From Vreelandella alkaliphila (GTDB lineage: Bacteria; Pseudomonadota; Gammaproteobacteria; Pseudomonadales; Halomonadaceae), in the NCBI RefSeq assembly GCF_016107625.1, contig NZ_JABASV010000004.1, forward strand, positions 1-64,000: a DNA stretch of 64,000 bases. The letters are read 5' to 3'. Positions 15,588 to 25,442 of the stretch are shown here, in pieces; within the stretch, counting starts at the first letter, position 1; each line of letters starts with the position of its first letter. Under the pieces are notes generated by a model that was given only the letters and a program-made list of their open reading frames with translations, was not told the DNA's origin and ran no database searches. Both the position numbers and the translations under genes were made by a program.

Positions 15588-16757
15588 ATGTTTTCACACT
15601 ATTCAGAACTCAATTTCGGCCTCGACGATGAACTGAACATGCTGCGCGAGCAGGTCAATGCCTTTGCCGCTAGCGAAATTGCCCCGCGCGCTGCTGAAAT
15701 CGACCGCAACAACGAATTCCCAAATGATCTGTGGAAGAAGTTTGGCGACATGGGTCTATTGGGGATTACCGTATCTGAAGAAGATGGCGGTAGTGGTATG
15801 GGCTATCTTGCCCACTGTATTGCGATGGAAGAGATTTCCCGGGCAAGCGCCTCTGTCGCACTCTCCTATGGCGCGCACTCAAACCTGTGTGTCAATCAGT
15901 TAAAGATCAACGCCAGCGCGGCACAAAAAGAGAAATACCTGCCCAAGCTGATCAGCGGTGACCACGTAGGTGCACTGGCAATGTCAGAGCCAGGTGCGGG
16001 GTCTGATGTCGTGTCAATGCAGCTACGCGCCAAGCTGGATGGCGATCATTACATCCTTAACGGCAACAAGATGTGGATCACCAACGGCCCTGACGCCGAC
16101 GTATTAGTGGTGTATGCCAAGACCGACCCGGAAGCAGGCTCTAAAGGCATTACAGCGTTCATTATTGAAAAAGGCATGCCTGGCTTCACTACGGCACAGA
16201 AGCTCGACAAGCTGGGTATGCGCGGCTCTAACACCTGCGAACTGGTTTTCCAAGACTGTAAAGTACCGGTTGAAAACGTACTGGGTGAGGTCGGTAAAGG
16301 GGTTCGCGTTCTCATGAGCGGTTTGGATTATGAGCGCACCGTTCTGGCTGCTGGTCCCATTGGTATTATGCAAGCCGCCATGGACGTCGTGCTGCCCTAC
16401 ATTCATGAGCGCAAGCAGTTCAACCAGTCGATCGGCGAGTTCCAGTTGGTGCAAGGAAAAGTGGCGGATATGTACACCACGCTGAACGCTTGTCGCGCCT
16501 ACTTATATGCCGTTGCCGGAGCCTGCGACCGCGGCCAGACCTCGCGTAAAGACGCAGCGGGCGTGATTCTTTACTGTGCAGAGAAAGCCACCCAAGTTGC
16601 CCTAGATGCCATTCAGCTGCTCGGCGGCAACGGCTATATCAACGAGTACCCCACCGGTCGCCTTCTGCGCGATGCCAAACTGTATGAAATTGGCGCGGGC
16701 ACCAGCGAAATTCGCCGGATGCTGATTGGCCGCGAACTCTTCACCGAAACAAAGTAA
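15588..16757 (+). CDS. liuA: isovaleryl-CoA dehydrogenase
   Basis: 389 residues. ATG at 15588 was chosen because AAGGTG lies seven bases before it. It converts isovaleryl-CoA to 3-methylcrotonyl-CoA using FAD and passes electrons to ETF. Glu249 in [15 protein letters not shown] matches the unusual catalytic base of isovaleryl-CoA dehydrogenases (human Glu254), and the C-terminal site occupied by Glu in other family members reads GAGTSEIRR here. Also present are [14 protein letters not shown] and [21 protein letters not shown]. This combination separates it from the isobutyryl-type enzyme encoded at 8500-9654. It is the first enzyme gene of the liu operon. Confidence 0.95.
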   Translation: MFSHYSELNFGLDDELNMLREQVNAFAASEIAPRAAEIDRNNEFPNDLWKKFGDMGLLGITVSEEDGGSGMGYLAHCIAMEEISRASASVALSYGAHSNLCVNQLKINASAAQKEKYLPKLISGDHVGALAMSEPGAGSDVVSMQLRAKLDGDHYILNGNKMWITNGPDADVLVVYAKTDPEAGSKGITAFIIEKGMPGFTTAQKLDKLGMRGSNTCELVFQDCKVPVENVLGEVGKGVRVLMSGLDYERTVLAAGPIGIMQAAMDVVLPYIHERKQFNQSIGEFQLVQGKVADMYTTLNACRAYLYAVAGACDRGQTSRKDAAGVILYCAEKATQVALDAIQLLGGNGYINEYPTGRLLRDAKLYEIGAGTSEIRRMLIGRELFTETK

Positions 16758-16767
16758 GGGCCGCGCC

Positions 16768-18375
16768 ATGAGCACACTCTCTACACAGATCAATCCCCGC
16801 AGCGACGTCTTTCAAAGCAACGCAGCATCCATGCTGGGGGAAGTTTCTAAGCTTCGAGAATTGACCGCTGCCGTCGCCCAAGGTGGCGGCCCCAAGGCGC
16901 GTGAACGCCACGAGAGCCGCGGCAAGCTATTTGTGCGTGACCGTATCGATCACTTAATTGACGAAGGCTCGCCATTTTTAGAGTTTTCCGCCCTGGCAGC
17001 CCATCACGTTTACGATAGCGACGTGCCTGCGGCAGGCGTGGTAACGGGCATTGGCCGGGTATCTGGCGTTGAGTGCGTGATTGTGGCCAACGATGCCACG
17101 GTAAAAGGCGGTACGTATTTTCCGCTAACGGTGAAAAAGCACCTGCGCGCCCAAGAAATCGCCCGTAAGCACCGTTTACCGTGCATCTATCTAGTCGATT
17201 CAGGCGGCGCATTCTTACCCCGCCAGGATGAAGTGTTCCCCGATCGCGATCACTTCGGACGCATCTTCTATAACCAGGCCACCATGTCGGCAGAGGGCAT
17301 CCCGCAAATAGCGGTGGTCATGGGCTCCTGCACGGCTGGCGGTGCGTATGTACCCGCCATGGCGGATGAATCAATCATCGTTAAAGAACAGGGCACGATT
17401 TTTCTGGGCGGCCCGCCGTTAGTGAAGGCGGCCACGGGCGAAAACATTAGTGCAGAAGACCTGGGCGGTGCAGATGTGCACGCCAAAATTAGCGGCGTAG
17501 CCGACCACTACGCTGAAAATGATGCCCATGCTCTGCAGTTGGCGCGCGCTTGTGTGTCCCGTTTAAATTGGCAAAAGCGCGGCAAATTAGCCATGCAAGC
17601 GCCCAAACCTCCCAAACTCGATCCCAGCGAACTTTACGGCATTGTTGGCACCGACCTTAAAAAGCCTTACGACGTTCGCGAAGTCATTGGTCGAATTGTC
17701 GATAGCTCTGACTTTGATGAGTTCAAGCGCTACTACGGCGACACCTTGGTAACCGGCTTTGCACATATCCATGGCTATCCGGTTGGCATCGTGGCGAACA
17801 ACGGCGTGCTGTTTTCAGAGAGCGCGGTAAAAGGCGCGCACTTTATCGAGCTTTGCGCTCAGCGCAAGATTCCACTGGTGTTCCTGCAAAACATTACTGG
17901 CTTCATGGTCGGCTCTAAGTACGAGCATGAAGGCATCGCTAAGCACGGTGCGAAGTTAGTAACTGCCGTAGCGTGCGCCAAAGTACCCAAGTTCACCGTT
18001 TTGATTGGCGGCAGTTTTGGCGCAGGTAACTACGGAATGTGTGGTCGCGCTTATGACCCCAACCTGCTGTTCATGTGGCCCAACGCGCGTATTTCGGTAA
18101 TGGGCGGCGAGCAGGCAGCAGGCGTGCTCTCGCAGGTCAAACGTGAGCAGTATGAGCGCGATGGCCGCGAGTGGAGCAAAGAGGAAGAAGAGGCCTTTAA
18201 ACAGCCCACTCGCGACCAGTACGAGCACCAGGGTCACCCCTATTATGCTAGCGCCCGCCTATGGGATGACGGCGTCATTGATCCACTTCAAACCCGCGAC
18301 GTATTAGGGCTTTCTCTAGCCGCGGCCATGAATGCTGAAGTAGAAGAGACGCGCTTCGGCGTGTTCCGGATGTAA
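16768..18375 (+). CDS. liuB: 3-methylcrotonyl-CoA carboxylase, carboxyltransferase (beta) subunit
   Basis: 535 residues from ATG at 16768, with AAGGGCC before it. It transfers the carboxyl group from biotin on LiuD to 3-methylcrotonyl-CoA, giving 3-methylglutaconyl-CoA. The N-terminal half holds [32 protein letters not shown] and [14 protein letters not shown]; the C-terminal half holds [27 protein letters not shown] and [16 protein letters not shown]. Length and motifs are complete. It lies 10 bases after liuA and 11 before liuC. Confidence 0.95.
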   Translation: MSTLSTQINPRSDVFQSNAASMLGEVSKLRELTAAVAQGGGPKARERHESRGKLFVRDRIDHLIDEGSPFLEFSALAAHHVYDSDVPAAGVVTGIGRVSGVECVIVANDATVKGGTYFPLTVKKHLRAQEIARKHRLPCIYLVDSGGAFLPRQDEVFPDRDHFGRIFYNQATMSAEGIPQIAVVMGSCTAGGAYVPAMADESIIVKEQGTIFLGGPPLVKAATGENISAEDLGGADVHAKISGVADHYAENDAHALQLARACVSRLNWQKRGKLAMQAPKPPKLDPSELYGIVGTDLKKPYDVREVIGRIVDSSDFDEFKRYYGDTLVTGFAHIHGYPVGIVANNGVLFSESAVKGAHFIELCAQRKIPLVFLQNITGFMVGSKYEHEGIAKHGAKLVTAVACAKVPKFTVLIGGSFGAGNYGMCGRAYDPNLLFMWPNARISVMGGEQAAGVLSQVKREQYERDGREWSKEEEEAFKQPTRDQYEHQGHPYYASARLWDDGVIDPLQTRDVLGLSLAAAMNAEVEETRFGVFRM

Positions 18376-18386
18376 GGGCGAACACT

Positions 18387-19220
18387 ATGGCTTACTCAAC
18401 GCTACTGATCGAAGAAGGCGTGGCGCGCCTGACGTTAAACCGCCCAGAGGTGCATAACGCCTTTGACGACAGCCTGATCGCTGAACTAAACGCCCATCTA
18501 GACGAACTGCACGCGCTGGCCAACGCCGGTGACGTTCGGGTGGTGGTGCTTGGCTCTGAAGGTAAGAGTTTCTCTGCTGGCGCTGATCTCAACTGGATGA
18601 AGCGCATGGTCGATTACGGCTTGGAAGACAACCTAGCGGACTCACGCAAACTGTCAGCGCTTATGTTCGGGTTAGACACCCTGCCTTGCCCTACCGTTTG
18701 CCGAGTTCAGGGAGCGGCCTTTGGTGGCGCGGTGGGTCTAGCCGCCTGTTGCGATCTGGTAATCGCTTCAGATAAAGCTAAATTCTGCCTGTCGGAAGTC
18801 AAAATTGGCCTATCGCCCGCGGTGATTAGTCCCTATGTTCAGCGCACGCTTGGCGAACGCCAAATGCGCCGTTACGCACTCACTGCTGAAGTGATGGATG
18901 CGCCAACAGCGATGGCGCTCGGCTTGGTTCACCAAGTGGTGGAACACGATGCCTTGGATAGCGCCGTAGACGCCATGCTCGACACCCTGCTGGGTGGCTC
19001 TCCACAAGCCCAACGGGCAACCAAAGCACTGCTGGCAAGCGTGGCTCAGGCACCCGACAGCGACGCCACCCGAGAACACACCTGCCAAGTGATCTCCAAA
19101 CTGCGGGTGAGCCAAGAGGGTCAAGAGGGCTTAGCTAGCTTTTTTGAAAAGCGCCGCCCTGCCTGGACGCAACCGTCTGGCCTTCAAGAACCCAACACTG
19201 CTGCGGAGCCACGCTCATGA
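18387..19220 (+). CDS. liuC: 3-methylglutaconyl-CoA hydratase (enoyl-CoA hydratase family)
   Basis: 277 residues. It hydrates 3-methylglutaconyl-CoA to HMG-CoA. The crotonase fold shows NRPEVHNAFD, FSAGADLNWMKRM and VQGAAFGGAVGLAACCDLVIA (oxyanion hole). SEVKIGLSPAVISPYV carries the catalytic Glu region. The last ~20 residues (PSGLQEPNTAAEPRS) are a short low-complexity tail. The TGA overlaps the liuD start (ATGA at 19217-19220), so the two are coupled. Position in the liu operon decides the substrate; sequence alone would only give an enoyl-CoA hydratase. Confidence 0.92.
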   Translation: MAYSTLLIEEGVARLTLNRPEVHNAFDDSLIAELNAHLDELHALANAGDVRVVVLGSEGKSFSAGADLNWMKRMVDYGLEDNLADSRKLSALMFGLDTLPCPTVCRVQGAAFGGAVGLAACCDLVIASDKAKFCLSEVKIGLSPAVISPYVQRTLGERQMRRYALTAEVMDAPTAMALGLVHQVVEHDALDSAVDAMLDTLLGGSPQAQRATKALLASVAQAPDSDATREHTCQVISKLRVSQEGQEGLASFFEKRRPAWTQPSGLQEPNTAAEPRS

Positions 19221-21256
19221 CGCTTGACCTTACTAAATTCGACACGTTGCTAGTGGCCAACCGCGGTGAAATTGCCTGTCGCGTAATGCGCACCGCCCGC
19301 CGCATGGGGCTGAAAACGGTTGCCGTTTATTCAGATGCCGATGCCACGGCTCGCCATGTACGCGAGGCCGATGAAGCCGTTCGCTTAGGCCCTGCCGCCG
19401 CCCGCGAAAGCTATCTTAATGTTGATGCGGTTATCGATGCCGCCAAACGCACTGGCACTGGCGCCATTCACCCCGGCTACGGCTTTCTTTCAGAAAACGG
19501 TGGGTTTGTTAAAGCCCTTGAGCAAGCGGGCATCATCTTTGTTGGCCCCCCTGCGTCGGCAATTGCCGCGATGGGCGATAAATCTGCCGCGAAAGCGCGT
19601 ATGGCCAATGCGGGCGTACCGCTGGTGCCTGGCTATCATGGTGACGATCAGGATGATGCGCTGCTGCGCAGCGAAGCCGATAAAATCGGTTATCCGGTGA
19701 TGTTGAAAGCCAGCGCCGGTGGTGGTGGTAAAGGCATGCGCGTGGTTGAAAGCGGCGAAGGCTTTAAAGCAGCGCTTGATGGCTGTCGGCGCGAATCCAG
19801 CGCCGCTTTCGGCGACGACCGTATGCTGATTGAGAAATACCTAGTGCAGCCTCGTCACGTCGAAGTACAGGTATTCTGCGACCGCTACGGCAACGGCGTG
19901 TATCTATTCGAGCGGGATTGCAGCGTGCAGCGCCGCCATCAGAAAGTCATAGAAGAAGCGCCCGCTCCTGGCATGACGCCCGAACTGCGCAGTGCGATGG
20001 GCGACGCTGCCGTTCGCGCGGCAAAAGAAATTGGCTATGTGGGCGCAGGTACTGTGGAGTTTCTGCTCGATGCCGACGGCTCGTTCTACTTTATGGAAAT
20101 GAATACGCGCCTGCAGGTTGAGCATCCCGTTACTGAAATGATTACCGGCCAGGATTTGGTCGAATGGCAGTTGCGCGTTGCGATGGGCGAACCACTCCCC
20201 TGCACACAAGACGAGCTCACCATCACCGGCCATAGTTTTGAAGCGCGCCTGTATGCCGAAGACCCGGAGCAAGATTTCCTACCGGCTACCGGTTTGTTGA
20301 CTCGCTTCGCCTTGGATTTAGAAGGTGCCGACTTAGATAGCGATCGGGTGCGTTTAGACAGTGGCGTGGAAAGTGGCGATGTGGTTTCCATGCACTACGA
20401 TCCCATGCTGGCCAAACTGATTGTTCACGGCGCTGACCGGGATGCGGCGCTGGCCACTCTCAACCGCGCTTTGGCGGCGCTGGATGTACAGGGCGTGGTG
20501 ACGAACCGCGCCTTCCTGCAACGCTTGGCAAATCACCCCGGCTTTAAAAACGTCGAGCTCGACACGCGTTTTATCGAACGCAACGAAGCCACCCTGTTTG
20601 CTCCGCGCAGCTACTCTACCGAAGCGTATGCCAGCGCCGCGCTGATCGGCCTGAACCAACTGGCCCAAGAGTGCGAGAGCGACTCTCCTTGGGATCGCCA
20701 TGACGGCTTCCGCTTGAATGCCCCCCATACCATTCGTATTGCGCTATGTGACCCGGCAAGTGCCCAGGCAGCCGACAGCGACGCAGCGGTGGTGATTGTT
20801 GAAGGTAAGCGCGAAAGCGGCGAATCGCTGTGGAATCTGACCATTGGTGATCAAACGTTGACCGCTAGCCTACAATCGCTGACAGGTGATGCGGTCGCCG
20901 TCACGCTAAATGGCCACCGCCGCCGTCTACAGGCACGCCGCGATGGCCATATCGTGGTGATGGCTGAACCCAGTGGCGAAACACGCCTCTTCTGGCGACG
21001 CATCGATGCCATTGACCACGGTCACCATGAAGCGGAATCAACGCTGACTGCCCCCATGAATGGCACCGTTGTCGCGCTGCTGGTAGAGCCTGGCGCGGCG
21101 GTCGAGAAAGGCATGCCGTTGATGGTCATGGAAGCGATGAAGATGGAGCACACCATGACCGCGCCTGCCGATGGTAGCGTGGAGACGTTCCACTTCCAGT
21201 CGGGCGATACCGTGAGTCAAGGTGACGTGCTACTCGACTTTGCCCCCAACGAATAG
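19217..21256 (+). CDS. liuD: 3-methylcrotonyl-CoA carboxylase, biotin-containing (alpha) subunit
   Basis: 679 residues, the full length of the family. The N-terminal biotin carboxylase domain (about 1-450) contains LVANRGEIACRVMRTARRMG, the ATP-grasp glycine loop KASAGGGGKGMR and EMNTRLQVEHPVTEMI. A middle beta-rich region follows. The C-terminal biotinyl domain has VMEAMKMEHTM with the biotin-accepting Lys642. With LiuB it forms the cytoplasmic carboxylase. Its start overlaps liuC. Confidence 0.96.
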   Translation: MTLDLTKFDTLLVANRGEIACRVMRTARRMGLKTVAVYSDADATARHVREADEAVRLGPAAARESYLNVDAVIDAAKRTGTGAIHPGYGFLSENGGFVKALEQAGIIFVGPPASAIAAMGDKSAAKARMANAGVPLVPGYHGDDQDDALLRSEADKIGYPVMLKASAGGGGKGMRVVESGEGFKAALDGCRRESSAAFGDDRMLIEKYLVQPRHVEVQVFCDRYGNGVYLFERDCSVQRRHQKVIEEAPAPGMTPELRSAMGDAAVRAAKEIGYVGAGTVEFLLDADGSFYFMEMNTRLQVEHPVTEMITGQDLVEWQLRVAMGEPLPCTQDELTITGHSFEARLYAEDPEQDFLPATGLLTRFALDLEGADLDSDRVRLDSGVESGDVVSMHYDPMLAKLIVHGADRDAALATLNRALAALDVQGVVTNRAFLQRLANHPGFKNVELDTRFIERNEATLFAPRSYSTEAYASAALIGLNQLAQECESDSPWDRHDGFRLNAPHTIRIALCDPASAQAADSDAAVVIVEGKRESGESLWNLTIGDQTLTASLQSLTGDAVAVTLNGHRRRLQARRDGHIVVMAEPSGETRLFWRRIDAIDHGHHEAESTLTAPMNGTVVALLVEPGAAVEKGMPLMVMEAMKMEHTMTAPADGSVETFHFQSGDTVSQGDVLLDFAPNE

Positions 21257-21266
21257 GAGCTAACCG

Positions 21267-22172
21267 ATGGCACTGCCGACGTCTATTAAACTGTTTGAAA
21301 TGGCCCCCCGCGATGGCCTGCAAAACGAACCGGGCACCCTAGTGCCCACCGCCACCAAAATCGAACTGATCGAACGGCTGGCGAATGCTGGCCTTACCCA
21401 TATTGAAGCCGCCAGCTTTGTCTCGCCAAAATGGGTACCACAAATGGGCGATGCCAGCGAAGTTATGCGCGGTATTGCCCGCAAACCCGGCGTGGTTTAT
21501 TCGGCGTTAACGCCTAACCTGAAAGGCCTGGAAGGAGCACTGGCAGCCGGCGTTGAGGAAGTAGCGGTATTTGGCGCCGCTTCTGAGGCGTTTTCTCAGA
21601 AAAACATCAACTGCTCGATTGCTGAGTCGCTGACACGCTTTGAGCCAGTGCTTGCGCGAGCCAACGAAGCAGGTGTGCGGGTGCGTGGCTATGTGTCCTG
21701 CGTGCTGGGCTGCCCTTATGAAGGGGATATTTCACCGCAAAAAGTTGCCGAGGTAGCCAGCGCACTTTATGAGATGGGCTGCTATGAAATCTCTCTGGGT
21801 GACACCATCGGTGTCGGCACGCCGCTAGCCGCTAAGCGGATGATTGAGGCTGCCCGTCAGCAGGTGCCTATCGAGCATTTAGCGGCCCATTTCCATGACA
21901 CCTATGGCATGGCGCTAGCTAACTTATATGCCGTAATGGAAGAAGGCGTGAGCGTGATTGACGCAGCGACTGCAGGGCTTGGTGGCTGCCCCTATGCCAA
22001 AGGTGCATCCGGCAATGTGGCCACAGAAGACGTACTTTACCTGCTGGAGGGGCTGGGCATTAAAACCGGCATAGACCTCCAGGCAGTGATTGATACAGGC
22101 GTCTGGATCACTCAGCAGCTTGGTCGCAAGCCCAGTTCTAAAGTCGCGTTGGCCATAAGTACGGTTAGCTAA
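21267..22172 (+). CDS. liuE: hydroxymethylglutaryl-CoA lyase
   Basis: 301 residues. It splits HMG-CoA into acetyl-CoA and acetoacetate, the end of the leucine pathway. The TIM-barrel features are clear: [11 protein letters not shown] at the N-terminus (metal and catalytic Arg-Asp), [13 protein letters not shown] in the middle, [12 protein letters not shown] (metal histidines) and the HMG-CoA lyase signature [12 protein letters not shown] with its active-site cysteine. AGGAGC lies before the ATG, 10 bases after liuD. It is the last of the core liu genes. Confidence 0.95.
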   Translation: MALPTSIKLFEMAPRDGLQNEPGTLVPTATKIELIERLANAGLTHIEAASFVSPKWVPQMGDASEVMRGIARKPGVVYSALTPNLKGLEGALAAGVEEVAVFGAASEAFSQKNINCSIAESLTRFEPVLARANEAGVRVRGYVSCVLGCPYEGDISPQKVAEVASALYEMGCYEISLGDTIGVGTPLAAKRMIEAARQQVPIEHLAAHFHDTYGMALANLYAVMEEGVSVIDAATAGLGGCPYAKGASGNVATEDVLYLLEGLGIKTGIDLQAVIDTGVWITQQLGRKPSSKVALAISTVS

Positions 22173-22238
22173 TAATAAATATAGAAGCCAACTGCTTTCT
22201 TCCCGTTGAGACAAAAAAAACAGTTCGGAGAGACATCC

Positions 22239-23942
22239 ATGGCATCACCTGCACACACCCTACCTAGCTACACCAGCAGCACCGCAGATAAGCCGCTGCT
22301 GGGCATGACCATTGGCGATAAATTTGATCAAATCGCCGCACAGTATCCCGACAACGACGCGCTAATCGCCCTTCATCAGAACATTCATTGGAGCTACCGC
22401 CAGCTTCAGGAAGAAGTTAACCGTTGCGCACGTGCGTTGCTGGCCATTGGCGTAAAAAAAGGCGACCGGGTTGCCATCTGGGCACCAAACTGCTGCGAAT
22501 GGACCCTAACCCAGTTTGCCACCGCCAAGATTGGCGCCATCTTAGTCAACATTAACCCCTCTTATCGTACTCATGAGCTGGATTACGCGCTTAATCAATC
22601 CGGTGCGCGCTTTTTAGTCACTGCCAATCAATTCAAAAGCTCTGATTACACCGCCATGCTGTTTGAGCTCGCGCCTGAGCTAAATAGCAGCGCAGAGGGT
22701 CAGCTAAAAGCACAAAAGCTACCTGATCTTGAGTGCATCATTAATCTGAGCACTGACAAGCATAGTGGTATGTGGCGCTGGGAAGACTTCATTAACGAAG
22801 CCAACAAGGTCAGCCAGACGGATGTTGATGACCTGCAGGCCACGCTACAGTTTGATGACCCGATCAATATTCAGTACACCTCGGGCACAACGGGCTTTCC
22901 GAAAGGCGCGACGCTCTCTCACCACAACATCCTCAACAATGGCTTCTTTGTTGCCGAAAGCATGGGCTTTACCAGCGAAGACCGCTTGATCATCCCCGTA
23001 CCGCTCTACCACTGCTTCGGCATGGTGATGGGTAACCTGGGCTGCATGACCCATGGCGCGGCGATGATTTATCCGGATGAAGGGTTCGACCCCGGTAAAG
23101 TGCTAAAAGCGGTACACGAGCAAAAAGCCACCGCGCTTTACGGCGTACCCACTATGTTCATCGCCGAACTAGAGCACCCCGACTTTGCCACTACTGATTT
23201 TTCCACGCTGCGCACCGGCATTATGGCGGGTTCTATTTGTCCTGCTGAAATCATGAAGCAGGTCATCGAAAAGATGAACATGAAAGGCGTACAGATCGCC
23301 TACGGCATGACAGAAACCAGCCCGGTTTCCACCCAAACCGGCGCTAACGACACCATTGATAAGCGCGTTTCCACCGTTGGCCGCACCCAACCCCACCTGG
23401 AAAGCAAGATCGTCGATCCTGGCAACGGCGGCATTCTGCCCCGTGGTGAAATTGGCGAGTTATGCACCCGTGGCTACAGTGTGATGCTAAAGTACTGGAA
23501 CAATGACAAAGCCACGGCTGAAGCCATTGATGAAGCCGGTTGGATGCATACGGGCGATCTTGCCACGATGGACGAGGAAGGCTACATCCAGATCGTTGGC
23601 CGCATTAAAGACATGGTGATTCGCGGCGGTGAGAATGTATACCCTAAAGAGATCGAGGAGTTTTTATACGCCCACCCTGCGATTTCAGAAGTACAGGTCA
23701 CCGGTGTTCCGGATAAGAAGTATGGCGAAGAGTTAATTGCTTGGGTGAAACTCAACAGCAGCGCAGGAGAAGTCACTGGAGAAGACCTGCGCGAGTACTG
23801 CAAAGGCAAAATCACTCACTTTAAGATTCCTCGCTACTTTAAATTTGTTGATGAGTTCCCGATGACGGTAACCGGTAAAATTCAGAAATTTAAAATGCGC
23901 GAAATTTCTATCCAAGAGCTTGGGCTTGAGGATCAAAAATAA
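22239..23942 (+). CDS. AMP-binding acyl-CoA synthetase in the liu operon
   Basis: 567 residues from ATG at 22239 (GGAGA eight bases upstream). An adenylate-forming acid:CoA ligase: P-loop [20 protein letters not shown], the hinge [22 protein letters not shown], and the C-terminal lysine in [11 protein letters not shown]. An equivalent gene follows the liu cluster in several gammaproteobacteria, where it probably activates a short branched acid such as isovalerate, or acetoacetate. The substrate is not determined by the motifs. A strong terminator follows, so it closes the operon. Confidence 0.88.
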   Translation: MASPAHTLPSYTSSTADKPLLGMTIGDKFDQIAAQYPDNDALIALHQNIHWSYRQLQEEVNRCARALLAIGVKKGDRVAIWAPNCCEWTLTQFATAKIGAILVNINPSYRTHELDYALNQSGARFLVTANQFKSSDYTAMLFELAPELNSSAEGQLKAQKLPDLECIINLSTDKHSGMWRWEDFINEANKVSQTDVDDLQATLQFDDPINIQYTSGTTGFPKGATLSHHNILNNGFFVAESMGFTSEDRLIIPVPLYHCFGMVMGNLGCMTHGAAMIYPDEGFDPGKVLKAVHEQKATALYGVPTMFIAELEHPDFATTDFSTLRTGIMAGSICPAEIMKQVIEKMNMKGVQIAYGMTETSPVSTQTGANDTIDKRVSTVGRTQPHLESKIVDPGNGGILPRGEIGELCTRGYSVMLKYWNNDKATAEAIDEAGWMHTGDLATMDEEGYIQIVGRIKDMVIRGGENVYPKEIEEFLYAHPAISEVQVTGVPDKKYGEELIAWVKLNSSAGEVTGEDLREYCKGKITHFKIPRYFKFVDEFPMTVTGKIQKFKMREISIQELGLEDQK

Positions 23943-23948
23943 CCCTTT

Positions 23949-23982
23949 AATTAACGCCGGCCCGTGGTCGGCGTTAATTTTT
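23949..23982 (+). terminator. rho-independent terminator of the liu operon
   Basis: AATTAACGCCG and CGGCGTTAATT form a long stem around GCCCGTGGT and are followed by TTTTTG. It starts 7 bases after the acyl-CoA synthetase stop. Confidence 0.9.
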
Positions 23983-24003
23983 GTAAGGTATTGAGACACC
24001 AAC

Positions 24004-24828
24004 ATGTCCACTCAACAGCAGCTAGCAGAGCATTACCACCAAGGGTTACGCGATGACGCTATCCTTAGACAAATTCACACCCATTACCCCGATGGCCCAA
24101 CGCTTCACCAACTTGCCCCGCTAGACCAGCTACATATCGGTGGTATTGCCGCCTCTAAAAAGCTGCTTAACCTACTTGATCCTTCACAACATACAAAGGT
24201 GCTTGATATAGGCTCAGGCTTAGGCGGATTAATGCGTCAAGGGGCAGCGCTAGGTTTTCAACTTACCGGTTTAGATATCACCCACCGCTTTAACGTACTT
24301 AATCAGGCACTGACTAACTTATCGGCTTCTCCGGCAAATTCGTCACTTAGCTGGGTTACCGGAGATGCCTGTGAATTACCCTTTCCGGAGAACACATTTG
24401 ATGCCGTGCTATTTCAGCACAGCCTAATGAACATGCCCGACCCCGCCCGCGTTATTGCCGAAAGCCGACGTGTGCTCCGCCCAGGCGGCAAGCTTGTCAT
24501 GCATGAAGTCGTTAGTGGTAAAAACTTTGCCGAATTACGCTACCCGGTTCCTTGGGCAGCATCGCCAGAGCATTCACACTTACTTTCGATGACTGAACTG
24601 ACGGACTTGCTGGCAGCAAACGGCTTTCAGCTCCAGCACAGTGAAGATTGGAGCAGCACTGCGCTTGAGTGGCGTCAGCGACAGCGACAAAAAGAGCAAA
24701 CGAATACCGTCGCCGTGCTTTCTCCGCAATGGGTATTTGGCGAGCGCTTTTTGAAAATGGGTAAAAATCTGCTAGAAAACTTATCAAATAACGCAATTAA
24801 TGTGGTAGAAATCAGCGCCCGTTGCTAG
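24004..24828 (+). CDS. class I SAM-dependent methyltransferase
   Basis: 274 residues. The SAM-binding motif I VLDIGSGLGGLMRQGA is near residue 65, then GLDIT (motif II acid), VTGDACELPFPENTFDAVLFQHSLMNM and RVLRPGGKLVMHEV. This is the Methyltransf_11/UbiE-like layout, also seen in small-amine methyltransferases. The C-terminal third (WRQRQRQKEQTN ... GERFLKMGKNLLENLSN) is helical and may form the substrate lid. No pathway partner is next to it, so the substrate is unknown. It is preceded by a terminator and transcribed alone or with the next gene. Confidence 0.82.
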   Translation: MSTQQQLAEHYHQGLRDDAILRQIHTHYPDGPTLHQLAPLDQLHIGGIAASKKLLNLLDPSQHTKVLDIGSGLGGLMRQGAALGFQLTGLDITHRFNVLNQALTNLSASPANSSLSWVTGDACELPFPENTFDAVLFQHSLMNMPDPARVIAESRRVLRPGGKLVMHEVVSGKNFAELRYPVPWAASPEHSHLLSMTELTDLLAANGFQLQHSEDWSSTALEWRQRQRQKEQTNTVAVLSPQWVFGERFLKMGKNLLENLSNNAINVVEISARC

Positions 24829-24872
24829 GCTGATTAAGATAACTTCCTTAGTCAGGGACACGAGGAACGCCA

Positions 24873-25442
24873 ATGAAACGCTTGGCAAGCACCCTGTTTT
24901 GTAGTGTTGCTGGTTCCATGCTGCCATTTATGGGCTGTTTAGCCAGCGGCGGAGATACCGACCTCGCCTATGCGTCTCCCAACAGCGAGTTTATGGCCCT
25001 GCGCAATGGTGTTGTTCTAGAAGGCAGCGACTTAAGCAGCCTCGATAGTTACACCACTGGCTTCCGCTTTACGGCCGGCTTTAGTCCATGGCAGTTACCA
25101 CAGCTGGATATTGGCGCAGAAATTGCCTACCGCGAAAGCGAAGAAGTCCCCATCGCCTCCAATGTTGATCCTATTATTATGGATACTCTCAGCTTAGGCG
25201 GAGCGATCGTCGCAGGCGTGCGAATGGGCGCCTTTAGTATTTACGCTAAGTCTGGCCTCACCGAGTGGCGTGGCGAAACCGATCAACCACTGGCCGACGA
25301 CGGCGGCACCGCCTTCCTGCAAGGCTTTGGCGCCACCATGACCATCAATCGCTTGGAAAGCCGCGTAGAGTACGAACGCATCGACGCTCCCACCCTCAGC
25401 CACCTCAATATGTTAAGCGCCTCTCTGCATCTGCCGTTTTAG
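24873..25442 (+). CDS. small outer-membrane beta-barrel-like protein
   Basis: 189 residues. A signal peptide is likely: MKRLAS, a hydrophobic run, and a possible cut after CLASG; the Cys at ~22 could instead be lipidated, but the context is not a good lipobox. The rest alternates in barrel-like strands (TGFRFTAGFSPWQL, LDIGAEIAYRES, AGVRMGAFSIYAKSGL, RLESRVEYERI) and ends LPF with a terminal Phe, as outer-membrane proteins do. It resembles the OmpA-like/OMP_b-brl family. Function unknown. Its stop overlaps by four bases the end of the convergent antiporter gene. Confidence 0.65.
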   Translation: MKRLASTLFCSVAGSMLPFMGCLASGGDTDLAYASPNSEFMALRNGVVLEGSDLSSLDSYTTGFRFTAGFSPWQLPQLDIGAEIAYRESEEVPIASNVDPIIMDTLSLGGAIVAGVRMGAFSIYAKSGLTEWRGETDQPLADDGGTAFLQGFGATMTINRLESRVEYERIDAPTLSHLNMLSASLHLPF